A stretch of 48,735 bases of DNA. Origin: Trichloromonas sp034002365. Its GTDB lineage: Bacteria > Desulfobacterota > Desulfuromonadia > Desulfuromonadales > Trichloromonadaceae. Positions 9,293 through 18,616 of the stretch are shown here, in pieces. Within the stretch, counting starts at the first letter, position 1. Each line of letters opens with the position of its first letter. The stretch lies in contig JAVFAR010000006.1 of assembly GCA_034002365.1 (NCBI GenBank), positions 1-48,735 on the forward strand. Direction: 5' to 3'. Made by a program: the position numbers and the translations under genes. Under the pieces are notes generated by a model. The model did no database searches, had not been told where the DNA came from, and was given only the letters and a program-made list of their open reading frames with translations.

Positions 9293-10369
9293 TTACCTCA
9301 GCTTCAGAGTCGACAGAGCGACCAGCGCGAGAATGATACTGATGATCCAGAAACGCACGATGATCTTCGGCTCCGGCCAGCCCTTGAGCTCGAAATGGTG
9401 ATGGATCGGGGCCATGCGGAAGATCCGCTTGCCGTAGAGACGGAAGGAGGTCACCTGGAAAATCACCGACAACGCCTCGACCACGAAAATGCCGCCGACG
9501 ATGACCAGGACGATCTCCTGCTTGGTGATGACCGCGATGATTCCCAGGGCGCCGCCAAGGGAGAGGCTGCCCACATCCCCCATGAAGACCTGGGCCGGAT
9601 AGGTATTGAACCAGAGAAAACCGAGCCCCGCGCCGACCATCGCTCCACAGAGGACGGCGAGCTCGCCGGCCCCCTGCACGCTGCTGATCTGCAGATATTC
9701 CGCGAGCCTGGCGTTACCGGCCATATAGGCAAAGAGCAGATAGGTGCCCGAGGCGATAATCATCGGGCCGATGGCGAGACCGTCGAGACCGTCGGTGAGA
9801 TTCACCGCATTTCCCGAGCCGACCACGACGAGCAGAGCGAAGGGGATGTAGAAAAAGCCAAGTTCGGGACGAAAATCCTTGAAGAAAGGGAAGGCCAGGG
9901 TCGTTTGAAACGGCGGATAATAGTAGAGAATCAGGGCCGCCAGCAACGAAATAAACATCAGCCAGAACATTTTCTTCCGGGCCGAAAGCCCGTCGCTGTT
10001 CTTGTATTTGACCTTGCGGTAATCGTCGATGAAGCCGACCACGCCGAAACCGACGGTGACCAGCAGCGTGACCCAGACATAGATGTTGGTCAGATCGGCC
10101 CAGAGCAGGGTCGGCAGGACGATGGCCAAAAGGATCAGGGTGCCGCCCATGGTCGGCGTTCCCTCTTTTTTAAAGTGGGATTCGGGCCCAACCTTGCGGA
10201 TACTCTGGCCGATCTGCAGGCGTTGCAGCTTGTCGATCAGCCAGGGGCCGAGGATAAAGGCAATCACCAGCGCCGTAATCGTCGCATAGATGGTACGGAA
10301 GGTAATGTAGCGGAAAATGTACAGTACCGAGAATTCCGTATGCAGCGGATATAAGAGATGATACAGCAT
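9293..10369 (-). CDS. mraY: Phospho-N-acetylmuramoyl-pentapeptide transferase
   Basis: MraY transfers phospho-MurNAc-pentapeptide from UDP to undecaprenyl phosphate, making lipid I. The 358 residues form about ten helices. The diagnostic cytoplasmic motifs are present: FIDDYRKVKYKN with the DD pair, NAVNLTDGLDGLAIGP, VFMGDVGSLSLGG, and the HHH loop APIHHHFELKGWPEP. AGGAG lies 7 bases before the ATG. The length is normal. Its neighbours are murF and murD. Confidence 0.98.
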   Translation of the reverse strand: MLYHLLYPLHTEFSVLYIFRYITFRTIYATITALVIAFILGPWLIDKLQRLQIGQSIRKVGPESHFKKEGTPTMGGTLILLAIVLPTLLWADLTNIYVWVTLLVTVGFGVVGFIDDYRKVKYKNSDGLSARKKMFWLMFISLLAALILYYYPPFQTTLAFPFFKDFRPELGFFYIPFALLVVVGSGNAVNLTDGLDGLAIGPMIIASGTYLLFAYMAGNARLAEYLQISSVQGAGELAVLCGAMVGAGLGFLWFNTYPAQVFMGDVGSLSLGGALGIIAVITKQEIVLVIVGGIFVVEALSVIFQVTSFRLYGKRIFRMAPIHHHFELKGWPEPKIIVRFWIISIILALVALSTLKLR

Positions 10370-10378
10370 GCGCGGCTC

Positions 10379-11767
10379 CTAGCCCTGCCCCCCGGCGCCG
10401 TCCCTGCTGCGCAGGGCGCCACTGATTTTTTCCATCTTCATCCCTCGCGAGCCCTTGACCAGCACCCGGTCGCCGTTCTGCAGACGTTCGCGCAACACGG
10501 CGACGGCTTCATCATGGGAAGCGGCCACGACGATATCATCCCCGGCCAAGCCCGACAGACGGGCGCCGCGCGCTACCTCACCGGCCTGCTCCCCAAGCAG
10601 CACCAGCAGGTCGACCCGGTGACCGGCGAGCTCCCCCACCTCGCGATGAAGTTCGCCGGTATTCTTGCCCAGTTCGAGCATGTCCCCGAGCACCGCCACG
10701 CGGCGCCCTTCCCCGCCCAGTTCATCGAGGGTGGTCAGGGCCGCCCGTACCGACAGGGGGTTGGCATTGTAGCTGTCTTCAAGAATCAGAATGTCGTTTT
10801 CAATTTCCACCAGCTCCATCCGCCCCGGTGCGGCACGGAACTCTTCAAGTCCTTGGGCGATCAGATCCCCGGGCACCTCCAGAGCATTGGCGGCGGCGGC
10901 GGCGGCCAGGGCGTTCTGAACGTTGTGCCGCCCGGCCGCCTCCAAGCACACCGGATAGCGTTTCTCTCCCAGACAGAGTTCGAAGCGGATGCCGTCACGG
11001 GTGGTTGTTACCTGCTCCGCCCGGACTTCCGCAAGGGGGTCGAGACCGAAGAAAATGCGGCGCACACCATTGGCTACCGGCAACCGCGCGACCCGTTCGT
11101 CGTCGGCATTGAGAATGGCGATTCCCCCCGCTTTCATCCCGGCGAAGAGTTCCCCTTTGGCCCGGGCGACCCCTTCGATATTGTGCAGCGTCTCCAGATG
11201 CGCCGGGCCGACGTTGGTGACGATGCCGACGAAAGGTTCGGCGATCTCCGTCAGGCGGGCGATTTCCCCCCGCGCGCTCATCCCCATCTCCAGCACCACC
11301 CAGCGATGTTCGGCGGTAAGTCGCAACAAGGTCAGGGGTAATCCGATGAGATTGTTGAAGTTGCCTTCGGTCTTGAGCCCCGGTCCGGTCAGACCGAGGA
11401 TCCCCGCCAGCATCTCCTTGGTCGAGGTTTTCCCCGTCGAACCGGTGAGGCCGATGACCGGCCCGGAGAATTCCCGTCGCCGCGCCGCGGCGAGATCGCC
11501 CAGGGCCTTGAGGGTATCTTCCACCTGGATCAGGGGAACGGGGAAGGCGCCGACCACCTCCTCGCTGAGACAGGCCGCCGCGCCGTTACGCAGGGCGCGC
11601 AGCAGAAAGTCGTGACCGTCGAAATTGGGACCGCGCAGAGGGATGAAGAGTTCTCCCGGCCTGAGCGTGCGGCTGTCGGTGGAAATCCCGGTGATCCTTA
11701 CATCGGCCCCAGCCGGGGTCAGGCGTCCGCCGGTGATCCCGGCGATGGTCTTGACGTCGAGATTCAT
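10379..11767 (-). CDS. murF: UDP-MurNAc-tripeptide--D-alanyl-D-alanine ligase
   Basis: MurF adds the D-Ala-D-Ala dipeptide to complete the UDP-MurNAc-pentapeptide. The 462 residues start MNLDVKTIAGITGGRL. The ATP loop is GLTGSTGKTSTKEMLAGI, followed by KTEGNFNNLIGLPLTLL, EMGMSARGEI and ILEDSYNANPLSVRAAL, which are MurF signatures. The ATG overlaps the murE stop as ATGA, so the two ligases are made in coupled translation. The product feeds MraY, encoded next. Confidence 0.97.
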   Translation of the reverse strand: MNLDVKTIAGITGGRLTPAGADVRITGISTDSRTLRPGELFIPLRGPNFDGHDFLLRALRNGAAACLSEEVVGAFPVPLIQVEDTLKALGDLAAARRREFSGPVIGLTGSTGKTSTKEMLAGILGLTGPGLKTEGNFNNLIGLPLTLLRLTAEHRWVVLEMGMSARGEIARLTEIAEPFVGIVTNVGPAHLETLHNIEGVARAKGELFAGMKAGGIAILNADDERVARLPVANGVRRIFFGLDPLAEVRAEQVTTTRDGIRFELCLGEKRYPVCLEAAGRHNVQNALAAAAAANALEVPGDLIAQGLEEFRAAPGRMELVEIENDILILEDSYNANPLSVRAALTTLDELGGEGRRVAVLGDMLELGKNTGELHREVGELAGHRVDLLVLLGEQAGEVARGARLSGLAGDDIVVAASHDEAVAVLRERLQNGDRVLVKGSRGMKMEKISGALRSRDGAGGQG

Positions 11768-13278
11768 GCCGCGCCCCCTTCCGCCCGATCGAGAGCGTTG
11801 CGCAGTTGTTCGCGGTCGTCAAAATGAATGCGGCGGGTGCCGAGAATCTGGTAGTCCTCATGCCCTTTGCCGGCGACCAGCAGCAGATCCCGCTCGCCGA
11901 GCAGTCCCACCGCGAAAGCGATGGCCTCGGCACGGTCGGGGATCGTCACAAATCCTCGCCCGGCAAATGCCCGCGCCTCTTCCCGGTTCCACTCCCGGGG
12001 ATGGACCCGCATCGCCCCGGCGCGCACCGCGTCGATGATCGCCAGGGGATCTTCGGTGCGAGGGTTGTCCGAGGTGATGATCGCCAGATCGGAAAGCCGC
12101 GCTCCCACCTCCCCCATCACCGGCCGCTTGCGCGGGTCGCGGTCGCCGCCGCAGCCGAAAACGGTGATGATCCGGGCCGGTCCCAGGCCGTTGAGGGTTT
12201 CCAGCACTTTCTCCAGGGCGTCGCCGGTATGGGCGTAATCGACCAGGACCAAGGCGCCGCGGCGGTTGTCGATGCGCTCCAGGCGCCCGGGCACCGCCGG
12301 TGCTTCGGCCAGGCCGCGAACGATCGCTTCCGCCGGCAAGCCCAGGGCGATTCCCCCGGCCACCGCGCAGAGCAGATTCTGCAGATTGAATTCGCCGACC
12401 AGAGGGGAGTGGACCGACAGTTCGCCGAGGGGCGTCGTCAGCTTCGCTTCGATGCCGTCGAGGGAGAGATGCGCTTCCAGCGGCCGCACCGCCGCCGCGG
12501 AATGACGCCCGCAGGTGATGACGGAGGGAAAACGCTCGGCCAGTTGTTGTCCGCAGGGGTCATCCAGATTGACCGCGCCCCCCTGGCCGTCATGCAGCAA
12601 GTCCCTGAAAAAACGGGATTTGCTGGCGAAATAGGCGTCCATGGTGCCGTGATAGTCAAGATGTTCCGGGGTGAGGTTGGTGAAGATCCCGACGTCGAAG
12701 CGCACCCCCTCCACCCGGTTTTGATCGAGGGCGTGGGAGGAAACCTCCAGGACCAAGGCATCGGCCCCCGCTTCGCGAAAGCCGGCCAGAGTCCGGGCGA
12801 GATCGACCGATTCGGGCGTGGTATGCAAGGAAGGCAACTGCCGCTCACCGAAGCGGTAGTTGATCGTCCCCAGCACCGCCGGACGGCGTCCGGCCGCTTT
12901 CAGCATGGCTTCAAGCAGATAGGTGATGGTCGTCTTGCCATTGGTTCCGGTCACGCCGACGACGGGGATGTCGGCGGTCGGCGAGCCGAAAAAACGCTCC
13001 GCGACCTGGGCCATCGCCCGGCGGGCATTGTCGACCCGCACCGCGCTCACCTCCGGCGGAAGTTCCCGCGTTTGCTCCAGAAATATCGTCCGTGCGCCCC
13101 GCGCCAGCGCCGCGTCAATGAAATCGTGTCCGTCGACCGTGGCTCCCCGCAGCGCGAAAAAGGCTCCATCCGCCTCGACTTGCCGCGAGTCGTAATAGAG
13201 CCCGGTGACATTCCGGCCTGGATCGCCGGTCAGGTGTGCATCCGGCAGGGCCTCGATCAGCGTTGCGAGCTTCATCAT
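11764..13278 (-). CDS. murE: UDP-MurNAc-dipeptide--meso-diaminopimelate ligase
   Basis: MurE adds the third amino acid of the peptidoglycan stem. The 504-residue protein carries the ATP loop GVTGTNGKTTITYLLEAM, NLTPEHLDYHGTMDAY, and FGCGGDRDPRKRPVMG. The ligand motif is SDNPRTEDP: the DNPR form is characteristic of enzymes that add meso-diaminopimelate, not lysine. It begins with two adjacent ATGs; the first (13278) is 10 bases after AAGGAG, so the exact start is uncertain by one codon. Confidence 0.97.
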   Translation of the reverse strand: MMKLATLIEALPDAHLTGDPGRNVTGLYYDSRQVEADGAFFALRGATVDGHDFIDAALARGARTIFLEQTRELPPEVSAVRVDNARRAMAQVAERFFGSPTADIPVVGVTGTNGKTTITYLLEAMLKAAGRRPAVLGTINYRFGERQLPSLHTTPESVDLARTLAGFREAGADALVLEVSSHALDQNRVEGVRFDVGIFTNLTPEHLDYHGTMDAYFASKSRFFRDLLHDGQGGAVNLDDPCGQQLAERFPSVITCGRHSAAAVRPLEAHLSLDGIEAKLTTPLGELSVHSPLVGEFNLQNLLCAVAGGIALGLPAEAIVRGLAEAPAVPGRLERIDNRRGALVLVDYAHTGDALEKVLETLNGLGPARIITVFGCGGDRDPRKRPVMGEVGARLSDLAIITSDNPRTEDPLAIIDAVRAGAMRVHPREWNREEARAFAGRGFVTIPDRAEAIAFAVGLLGERDLLLVAGKGHEDYQILGTRRIHFDDREQLRNALDRAEGGAA

Positions 13279-13321
13279 GAAAAGAGTGCTCCTTGATAAG
13301 CAATCAAAGGTCCCGGCCTCC

Positions 13322-15283
13322 TCAAGTCGGCGGCGCCAGCCGGACCCATACTTCTTTGGAATAACGGATTGCTTCGCCTGGAGGGGGAGACTGTTCGATG
13401 ACCCGCCCCGATCCGCGCAACTTGATATTCAATCCCTTCTCCGCCATGGTCTGCAGGACCTGCCGGTAACTCATGCCGGCAAAATCGGGCATCTGCGGCT
13501 CGCCCTCGGCAGGGGCTTCAAGCATCGCCTGCACCGGCTGGGCGAGAGCCTCCGCGGCGGGAGGGAGCGGCAAGGGCATGGCCGGCGTGGCTTCGGTCGG
13601 GGAAATCTTCAGTTGCCGTAAGGTCTGAGTGGCGATTTCGGAAAAGACCGGAGCCGCCACCAGTCCGCCGTAGACTTGCTTCGAGGGTTCGTCGATTTCC
13701 ACCACCACTACCAGTTTCGGCGACTCGGCGGGAACCATGCCGATGAAGGAAGCCACCCTCTTATCCACCGAATAGCCGCCGGTCACCGGATCGACCTTCT
13801 GTGCCGTACCGGTCTTGCCCGCTACCTTGAAACCCGGGACCGACGCCAGAGTGCCCGTCCCCCCCTGGCCGACGACCAGCGCCATCATCTCCCGCACCTG
13901 ACGGGCCACCTCGGGGGAGACGACCTGCCGCACCACTTCCGGCTTGCGCTCTTCGATGACATCCCCGCGATTATTGACGATCCGTTCCACGATCGGCATA
14001 TCGATCAGTTTTCCGCCGTTGGCGATGGCGGCTGTCGCCCGGGCCAACTGCAGGGGGGTGGCGGTCATCCCCTGACCAAAGGAGATCGCCGCGAGATCGA
14101 CTTCAAACCAGGCGTTGGGCGGCCGCAGCAGGCCCGAAGCTTCCCCCGGCAGATCGATCCCGGTCGGGCGGCCGAAACCGAAATCGGTCAGGTAACGGTA
14201 AAGACGGTCCCGCTCCAGGGCCTTGCCGATTTTTGCCGCACCGATGTTGGAGCTGACCTTGATCACCTCCGAAGCGGTGATCCGGCCGTAGGGATGGTGG
14301 TCGTGAATCGTCCGGCCGCCGACCCGGTAGGAACCCTTTTCGCAGTCGATGATCTGGTTGGGGGTCACCAGCTTCTCGTTGAGGGCCGCCGCCATGAGAA
14401 AGACCTTGAGGGTCGAGCCCGGCTCATAGGTATCGCAGACCGCCCGGTTCCGCCAATGGCTGGGACGGTAGTTATTGATGGCATTGGGGTTGTACAGGGG
14501 AGAGTTGGCCATGGCGAGGATCCTGCCGGTGCGCGGGTCCATGACCACCGCGCTTCCCCCCTTGGCGCCGGCCTTGGCCACGCCCTCGGCCAGCTCTTTC
14601 TCGGCGATGTACTGCACATGCTTGTCCAGGGTCAGGTAGAGATCGCCTCCGTGACGGGATCCTTCCACCACCAGACTTCCGCTGCCGAGCCCGCGCCCGA
14701 GGGCGTCCCGCTCGACCACCAGATAGCCCCCTTCACCCTGCACGACACCATCATATTTCAGCTCCAGCCCCTCCAGCCCCTTGGGGTCGATGCCGGTGAA
14801 GCCCAGCACATGCGCGCCAAGTTCGGAGTTGGGGTAAAAGCGCCGATGCTCCTTGGTGAAACCGACCCCGGCCAACTTGGCGGCACGGATTTTGTCCCCC
14901 TCGGCCTGGGAAATCTGCCGTTTCACCCAGAGAAAACTCTTCTTCGAGCGAACTTTCTCGCGCAGACTCGATTTGGGCAGGGTCAGGGTTTTGGCGAGGA
15001 CCTCAACCACCTTTTCCGGTTCGGCGATTTTAGTGGGTTCCAGATAGATGGAATCAACCTCGATGCTCAGAGCCAGCTCTTCCCCCCCCTGATCGTAGAT
15101 CGTTCCCCGCTTGGGGGTCAGGGGCACGGATTTCTGATGCTGGCGGTCAGCCCGCTTGCGCCATTCCTCCTGCCCCAGAACCTGCAGCTGAAATGCCCGG
15201 ACGACGATAAAACTGAAAACGATGAGAAAGCAGAAGCCGGCCAGGCGGATACGGATGCGAATCCACTTCTCCAGTTTGTCCAT
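13322..15283 (-). CDS. ftsI: Septal peptidoglycan transpeptidase FtsI (PBP3) with C-terminal PASTA domain
   Basis: FtsI is the class B penicillin-binding protein that cross-links septal peptidoglycan with FtsW. The 653 residues have one N-terminal membrane helix (around 13-33, LAGFCFLIVFSFIVVRAF), a PBP dimerisation domain, and a transpeptidase domain. The active-site serine is in EPGSTLKVF, the second motif is SSNIGAAK and the third is AGKTGTAQK. The C-terminal 60 residues or so (PDFAGMSYRQVLQTMAEKG onward) form one PASTA domain, which many deltaproteobacterial FtsI proteins have and the E. coli enzyme lacks. The ATG shares one base with the ftsL stop (TGATG). Confidence 0.96.
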   Translation of the reverse strand: MDKLEKWIRIRIRLAGFCFLIVFSFIVVRAFQLQVLGQEEWRKRADRQHQKSVPLTPKRGTIYDQGGEELALSIEVDSIYLEPTKIAEPEKVVEVLAKTLTLPKSSLREKVRSKKSFLWVKRQISQAEGDKIRAAKLAGVGFTKEHRRFYPNSELGAHVLGFTGIDPKGLEGLELKYDGVVQGEGGYLVVERDALGRGLGSGSLVVEGSRHGGDLYLTLDKHVQYIAEKELAEGVAKAGAKGGSAVVMDPRTGRILAMANSPLYNPNAINNYRPSHWRNRAVCDTYEPGSTLKVFLMAAALNEKLVTPNQIIDCEKGSYRVGGRTIHDHHPYGRITASEVIKVSSNIGAAKIGKALERDRLYRYLTDFGFGRPTGIDLPGEASGLLRPPNAWFEVDLAAISFGQGMTATPLQLARATAAIANGGKLIDMPIVERIVNNRGDVIEERKPEVVRQVVSPEVARQVREMMALVVGQGGTGTLASVPGFKVAGKTGTAQKVDPVTGGYSVDKRVASFIGMVPAESPKLVVVVEIDEPSKQVYGGLVAAPVFSEIATQTLRQLKISPTEATPAMPLPLPPAAEALAQPVQAMLEAPAEGEPQMPDFAGMSYRQVLQTMAEKGLNIKLRGSGRVIEQSPPPGEAIRYSKEVWVRLAPPT

Positions 15284-15600
15284 CAGTCGACGAGGATGAT
15301 CTGTTCAAGACTCGGCATACGCAGCCCGAGTTCGTTAACGGCGACCCTTTCGATCCGGACCGGGCTCCGGAGATGGGCCGACTCGAGCCGCAGGCGTTTC
15401 TGTTCCTGCTCGACTTCGCGCAGTTCGACCCCAAGGCGGGAGATATCGTATTCGAGATTGACGACGGTGATGCGCGACCAGACGAAGAAGAGGGAAACCG
15501 CGAGCAGCACCGCGAGATAGATGAAAAGCGGCAGCAATGCGGGTCGCGCCAGATGAAATCCATTGATTTTGGGAAGCGACCTTACCGTGGCTTCGGACAC
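15283..15600 (-). CDS. ftsL: Cell division protein FtsL
   Basis: FtsL is a small bitopic divisome protein that works with FtsB and FtsQ to activate FtsWI. The start is most likely the GTG at 15600 (first residues MSEATVRSLPKINGF), because a perfect AAGGAGG lies 5 bases ahead; an in-frame GTG at 15621 would bury that site in the coding region. The 105 residues have one membrane helix (LLPLFIYLAVLLAVSLFFVW) followed by a heptad coiled coil (VNLEYDISRLGVELREVEQE), the FtsL layout. Sequence is poorly conserved in this family, so position between rsmH and ftsI is important to the call. Confidence 0.9.
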   Translation of the reverse strand: MSEATVRSLPKINGFHLARPALLPLFIYLAVLLAVSLFFVWSRITVVNLEYDISRLGVELREVEQEQKRLRLESAHLRSPVRIERVAVNELGLRMPSLEQIILVD

Positions 15601-15622
15601 AACAACCTCCTTGAGCAACACT

Positions 15623-16576
15623 TCAATCCATGGGCAGGCGCCGTACCGCCCGCAATACCGCGCTGCGCGCCCGCGGGTTTTCCTCCACTTCCTCCGCCGA
15701 GGCCCGCACCGCCTTGCGGGTCAGAACTTCGATCCGGGGGCGCACATCGCAGGAACAGACCGGCAGGGCCGGAGGACAGATACAGGTTCGGGCTTCGTTC
15801 CGGAAAAGACGTTTAACGATCCGGTCTTCCAGGGAGTGGAAGCTGATCACCACCAGCCGTCCCCCCGGCTTGAGCAGGCCGATGCCGGCAGCGACGCCAT
15901 TGGCCACGTGCTCGAGTTCCTCATTGACATGGATGCGCAGCGCCTGGAAAACCCGGGTCGCCGGGTGGATGCGCCCCGGCACATGGCCGCCGGGAACCGT
16001 ATCCCGAATCAACTCGGCCAACTCCAGCGTGGTGCGCAGCGGCCGCTCCTGGCGAACCCGGACAATGCGGCGGGCAATGCGCCCGGCCCAACGTTCTTCG
16101 CCGAACTCCCGGAAGATCCGTGCCAGCTCGCCGGCGTCCGCCTGTTCCAGAAGATCGGCGGCGGATGGGCCGCGGGTCGGGTCCATGCGCATATCCAGGG
16201 GCGCGTCGCCGCGAAAGGAGAAACCGCGCTCGAGACTGTCCAGCTGATGGGAAGAGACACCGAGATCGAGGAGCATGCCGTCCAACCCGGCGATCCCCAA
16301 TTCGGCCAGCACCTCCGACGCCTCGGAAAAGTTGGCGTGACGCAAGAGGGCGCGTTCCCCGAAAGGGGCGAGGACCGCTCCGGCCTTGCGCAGGGCGGCG
16401 GGATCTCGATCCAGGCCGATCAGACGGCCATCGGGGGCCGAAGCTTCAAGGACCAGGCGGGCATGTCCGCCTCCGCCCAGGGTGCCGTCGAGGTAGATGC
16501 CGCCCGGTCGCGGCGCCAGCCAGTGAAGGACTTCGGCGGCCAGCACCGAGCGGTGCTCGAAAAGAATCTCATCCAC
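15623..16576 (-). CDS. rsmH: 16S rRNA (cytosine(1402)-N(4))-methyltransferase
   Basis: RsmH (MraW) methylates N4 of C1402 in 16S rRNA using S-adenosylmethionine. The 317-residue protein starts at a GTG (MDEILFEHRSVLAAEVLHWL). It has the SAM loop YLDGTLGGGGHA, GLDRDPAAL, LDLGVSSHQLDSLERGFSF, MRMDPTRG and VISFHSLEDRIVK, all RsmH signatures. The four cysteines in TCICPPALPVCSC near the C-terminus are common in the family. It lies 3 bases after mraZ, as in most dcw clusters. Confidence 0.97.
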   Translation of the reverse strand: MDEILFEHRSVLAAEVLHWLAPRPGGIYLDGTLGGGGHARLVLEASAPDGRLIGLDRDPAALRKAGAVLAPFGERALLRHANFSEASEVLAELGIAGLDGMLLDLGVSSHQLDSLERGFSFRGDAPLDMRMDPTRGPSAADLLEQADAGELARIFREFGEERWAGRIARRIVRVRQERPLRTTLELAELIRDTVPGGHVPGRIHPATRVFQALRIHVNEELEHVANGVAAGIGLLKPGGRLVVISFHSLEDRIVKRLFRNEARTCICPPALPVCSCDVRPRIEVLTRKAVRASAEEVEENPRARSAVLRAVRRLPMD

Positions 16577-16579
16577 GAG

Positions 16580-17026
16580 CTACAGCCCCACACCGGAAAC
16601 GAAGTCGGGGCTGTCCTGCAGCAAGGCCTCGGAATGACGGGTCACCTCGGCGTACTTGATCTGGCTGTAGAGATCGATTTTGTCGAACATCCCCACCACT
16701 ACGATCTCCTTCTCCAGACCGGCGTGGGAACGCAGCGCGGGGGGGATCAGCACCCGCCCCTGCTTGTCGAAGGCACACTCCGTCGCCGGTGCGACGATCA
16801 GGCGGATGACCGCATTTTTTTCCGGACCGGGCGGGCTTTGCTGAACCCGTTCGACAATTTTGTTCCAACTGGAAAGGGGATAGGCCGACAGCCCGCCTTC
16901 GATATTCTTGGTCACCACCAACAGCTCGTCCCCATAGGAACCAGCCAGCACTTCCCGGAATTTAGCGGGAATACTGGCGCGCCCCTTGGGGTCGATCGAG
17001 TTGTTGAATTCTCCCTGGAAGATCAT
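16580..17026 (-). CDS. mraZ: Transcriptional regulator MraZ
   Basis: MraZ is a DNA-binding protein of the AbrB/SpoVT-like fold that in studied bacteria controls its own dcw operon by binding repeats near the promoter. The 148 residues start MIFQGEFNNSIDPKGRASIP, and a second half contains ECAFDKQGRVLIPPALRSHA, giving the two tandem swapped-hairpin repeats of the family. GAGGG lies 6 bases before the ATG. It is the first gene of the cluster, directly behind the promoter at 17074-17102. Confidence 0.97.
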   Translation of the reverse strand: MIFQGEFNNSIDPKGRASIPAKFREVLAGSYGDELLVVTKNIEGGLSAYPLSSWNKIVERVQQSPPGPEKNAVIRLIVAPATECAFDKQGRVLIPPALRSHAGLEKEIVVVGMFDKIDLYSQIKYAEVTRHSEALLQDSPDFVSGVGL

Positions 17027-17058
17027 TGGCGGCCCTCTTGGCCCAAGATGTCACTATT

Positions 17059-17102
17059 CCCCACTTTTTGGGAACTATAACGGCGCCCCCTGGGCATGTC
17101 AA
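17059..17102 (-). promoter_or_regulatory. mraZ/dcw promoter with a MraZ-box-like element
   Basis: On the minus strand TTGACA (17102-17097) and TATAGT (17079-17074) are separated by exactly 17 bases, a near-perfect sigma70-type promoter. The expected start is near 17067. Directly there lies AAAGTGGGG (17067-17059), followed by AATAGTG (17058-17052), resembling the AAAGTGG repeats bound by MraZ in other bacteria. This suggests autoregulation by blocking the initiation site; the promoter is read directly, the regulation is inferred. Confidence 0.8.
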
Positions 17103-17146
17103 GGAATTTTTACAGTTTTCCAATGGTTTAGGTATCCCGGGAGAAC

Positions 17147-17171
17147 AAAAAAAGCCCGCGCCGCGGGCCTT
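17147..17171 (-). terminator. Intrinsic terminator of the CNNM/CorC gene
   Basis: On the minus strand GCCCGC, loop GGC, GCGGGC is followed by seven Ts (17153-17147). The hairpin lies about 40 bases after the stop of the gene at 17208-18467 and upstream of the mraZ promoter, isolating the two units. Confidence 0.85.
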
Positions 17172-17207
17172 AAAAGACAGATTAAAAAGGATTTTATCGA
17201 ATGGGGC

Positions 17208-18467
17208 TCAGTCGGGGGAGACCAGAGGGGGAAGACGCATTTCGATTTCCTCGACTCGCCGGTCGACGACCTTGCGCACCGTCAGTTCCGCGCCGTTCGC
17301 CTGGCAGCGATCCCCCTCCTGGGGAATGGTGCCGAGCAGCCGCAGCATGAATCCGGCCAGGGTATTGACATGCTCCTCGGAAAACTCGAGGCCGAAACGG
17401 CGATTGATCGCCCGCAGCGACGTGCTGCCGTCGATCAGGTAGCGGCCCGGCTCCAGCTCCCGCAACAAGACGTCGTCGTCATCGTACTCGTCCTGAATTT
17501 CACCGACGATCTCCTCGACGATATCTTCCAGGGTGACGATCCCTTCGACCCCGCCATATTCGTCGACGACCACCGCCAGATGGGCATGCCGTCGGCGGAA
17601 CGACTGGAGTAACGTCTCGATCCGTTTCGAGTCAGGCACGAAATAGGGGGGCCGCATGATCCGTTCGAGAGCGAAATCCTCCGGATTCTGCATAGCCAGC
17701 AGGATGTCTTTGGAATGAATGATGCCGACGATATTGTCCATCCCCCCCTGATAGACGGGGAAGCGCGAGTGCCGCGACTCGCGGATGAGGGTCATCGCCT
17801 GCTCCAGGGAAGAACCCATATCGATACCGACCACCTCGGTGCGGGGAATCATCACATCCCGTACCCGCGTTTGGGAAAGCTCGAAAACGCCGTGCAGCAT
17901 CCGCCGCTGGGCGCTGGCGACGACGCCGGTCTGTTCCCCGACATTGATCAGGGAACGGATTTCATCTTCGGAAATGATCGGCCGGTTCGCCGCTTCCCCG
18001 GGGAAGAGGCGGGAAAGGAAGCGGGTCAGGACGGTAATCACCCAGATCACCGGCGTCAGCAGCCAGATGACCAGCAGGATCGGGCGCAACACCCAGAAGG
18101 AAACCTTTTCAGGATTCTGGGCGGCGTAGGACTTGGGGCTGATTTCGGAAAAAATGAGCAGAAAGGGCGTGATAAAGAGAATAGTGTAAAGCTCGCCGCG
18201 CTCGCCGTAATAATGCACGAAGAGGCCGGTGGCCAGGACCGAGATGGCGATATTGACAAGATTGTTGCCGATGAGAATGGCGCTCAGCAACCGGTCGGGC
18301 TGTTCGAGCAGGGATTCGAGACGACGGGCTCCCCGCCGGTTCTTCTGCACCAGATATTTGATCCGCAGCCGGTCGAGGGACATCAGAGCCGTTTCCGAGC
18401 CGGAAAAAAAGCCCGACAGCAGAAACAGCGCCCCCAGTATGAATAGTCGTAACGAGTCTTCTTCCAC
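17208..18467 (-). CDS. CNNM/CorC-type membrane protein (DUF21 + CBS pair + CorC_HlyC)
   Basis: Members of this family are membrane proteins linked to magnesium/cobalt export or resistance; older annotations call them hemolysins. The GTG at 18467 is chosen because AAGGAGGG precedes it; the in-frame upstream ATG at 18527 has no such site. The 419 residues contain a DUF21 membrane domain with about four helices (starting SLRLFILGALFLLSGFFSGS, then ETALMSLDRLRI), two CBS motifs (VMIPRTEVVGI; ILLAMQNPEDF and AHLAVVVDEYGGVEGIVTLE), and a C-terminal CorC_HlyC domain (GRYLIDGSTSLRAINRRFGL). The ion transported cannot be read from the sequence. It is monocistronic with its own terminator. Confidence 0.9.
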   Translation of the reverse strand: MEEDSLRLFILGALFLLSGFFSGSETALMSLDRLRIKYLVQKNRRGARRLESLLEQPDRLLSAILIGNNLVNIAISVLATGLFVHYYGERGELYTILFITPFLLIFSEISPKSYAAQNPEKVSFWVLRPILLVIWLLTPVIWVITVLTRFLSRLFPGEAANRPIISEDEIRSLINVGEQTGVVASAQRRMLHGVFELSQTRVRDVMIPRTEVVGIDMGSSLEQAMTLIRESRHSRFPVYQGGMDNIVGIIHSKDILLAMQNPEDFALERIMRPPYFVPDSKRIETLLQSFRRRHAHLAVVVDEYGGVEGIVTLEDIVEEIVGEIQDEYDDDDVLLRELEPGRYLIDGSTSLRAINRRFGLEFSEEHVNTLAGFMLRLLGTIPQEGDRCQANGAELTVRKVVDRRVEEIEMRLPPLVSPD

Positions 18468-18549
18468 CCTTGGAATCCCTCCTTGTCGATTGCCGGAGAG
18501 TTTACCCGATGCATGAGGACAATTCAATGGATTCCCGCCCTGCCGCCGC

Positions 18550-18578
18550 TTGCCGGCACCTTCCGGTCATGCTATAAA
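18550..18578 (+). promoter_or_regulatory. Probable ligA promoter
   Basis: TTGCCG (18550-18555), a 17-base spacer and TATAAA (18573-18578) lie 38 bases upstream of the ligA start. The -10 is good, the -35 is only partial. It is the best candidate in the 150 bases between the divergent CNNM gene and ligA. Confidence 0.5.
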
Positions 18579-18616
18579 ACCCAGGCCAAGCCCCGCGCCC
18601 CGCCGAGGAGAACCCC

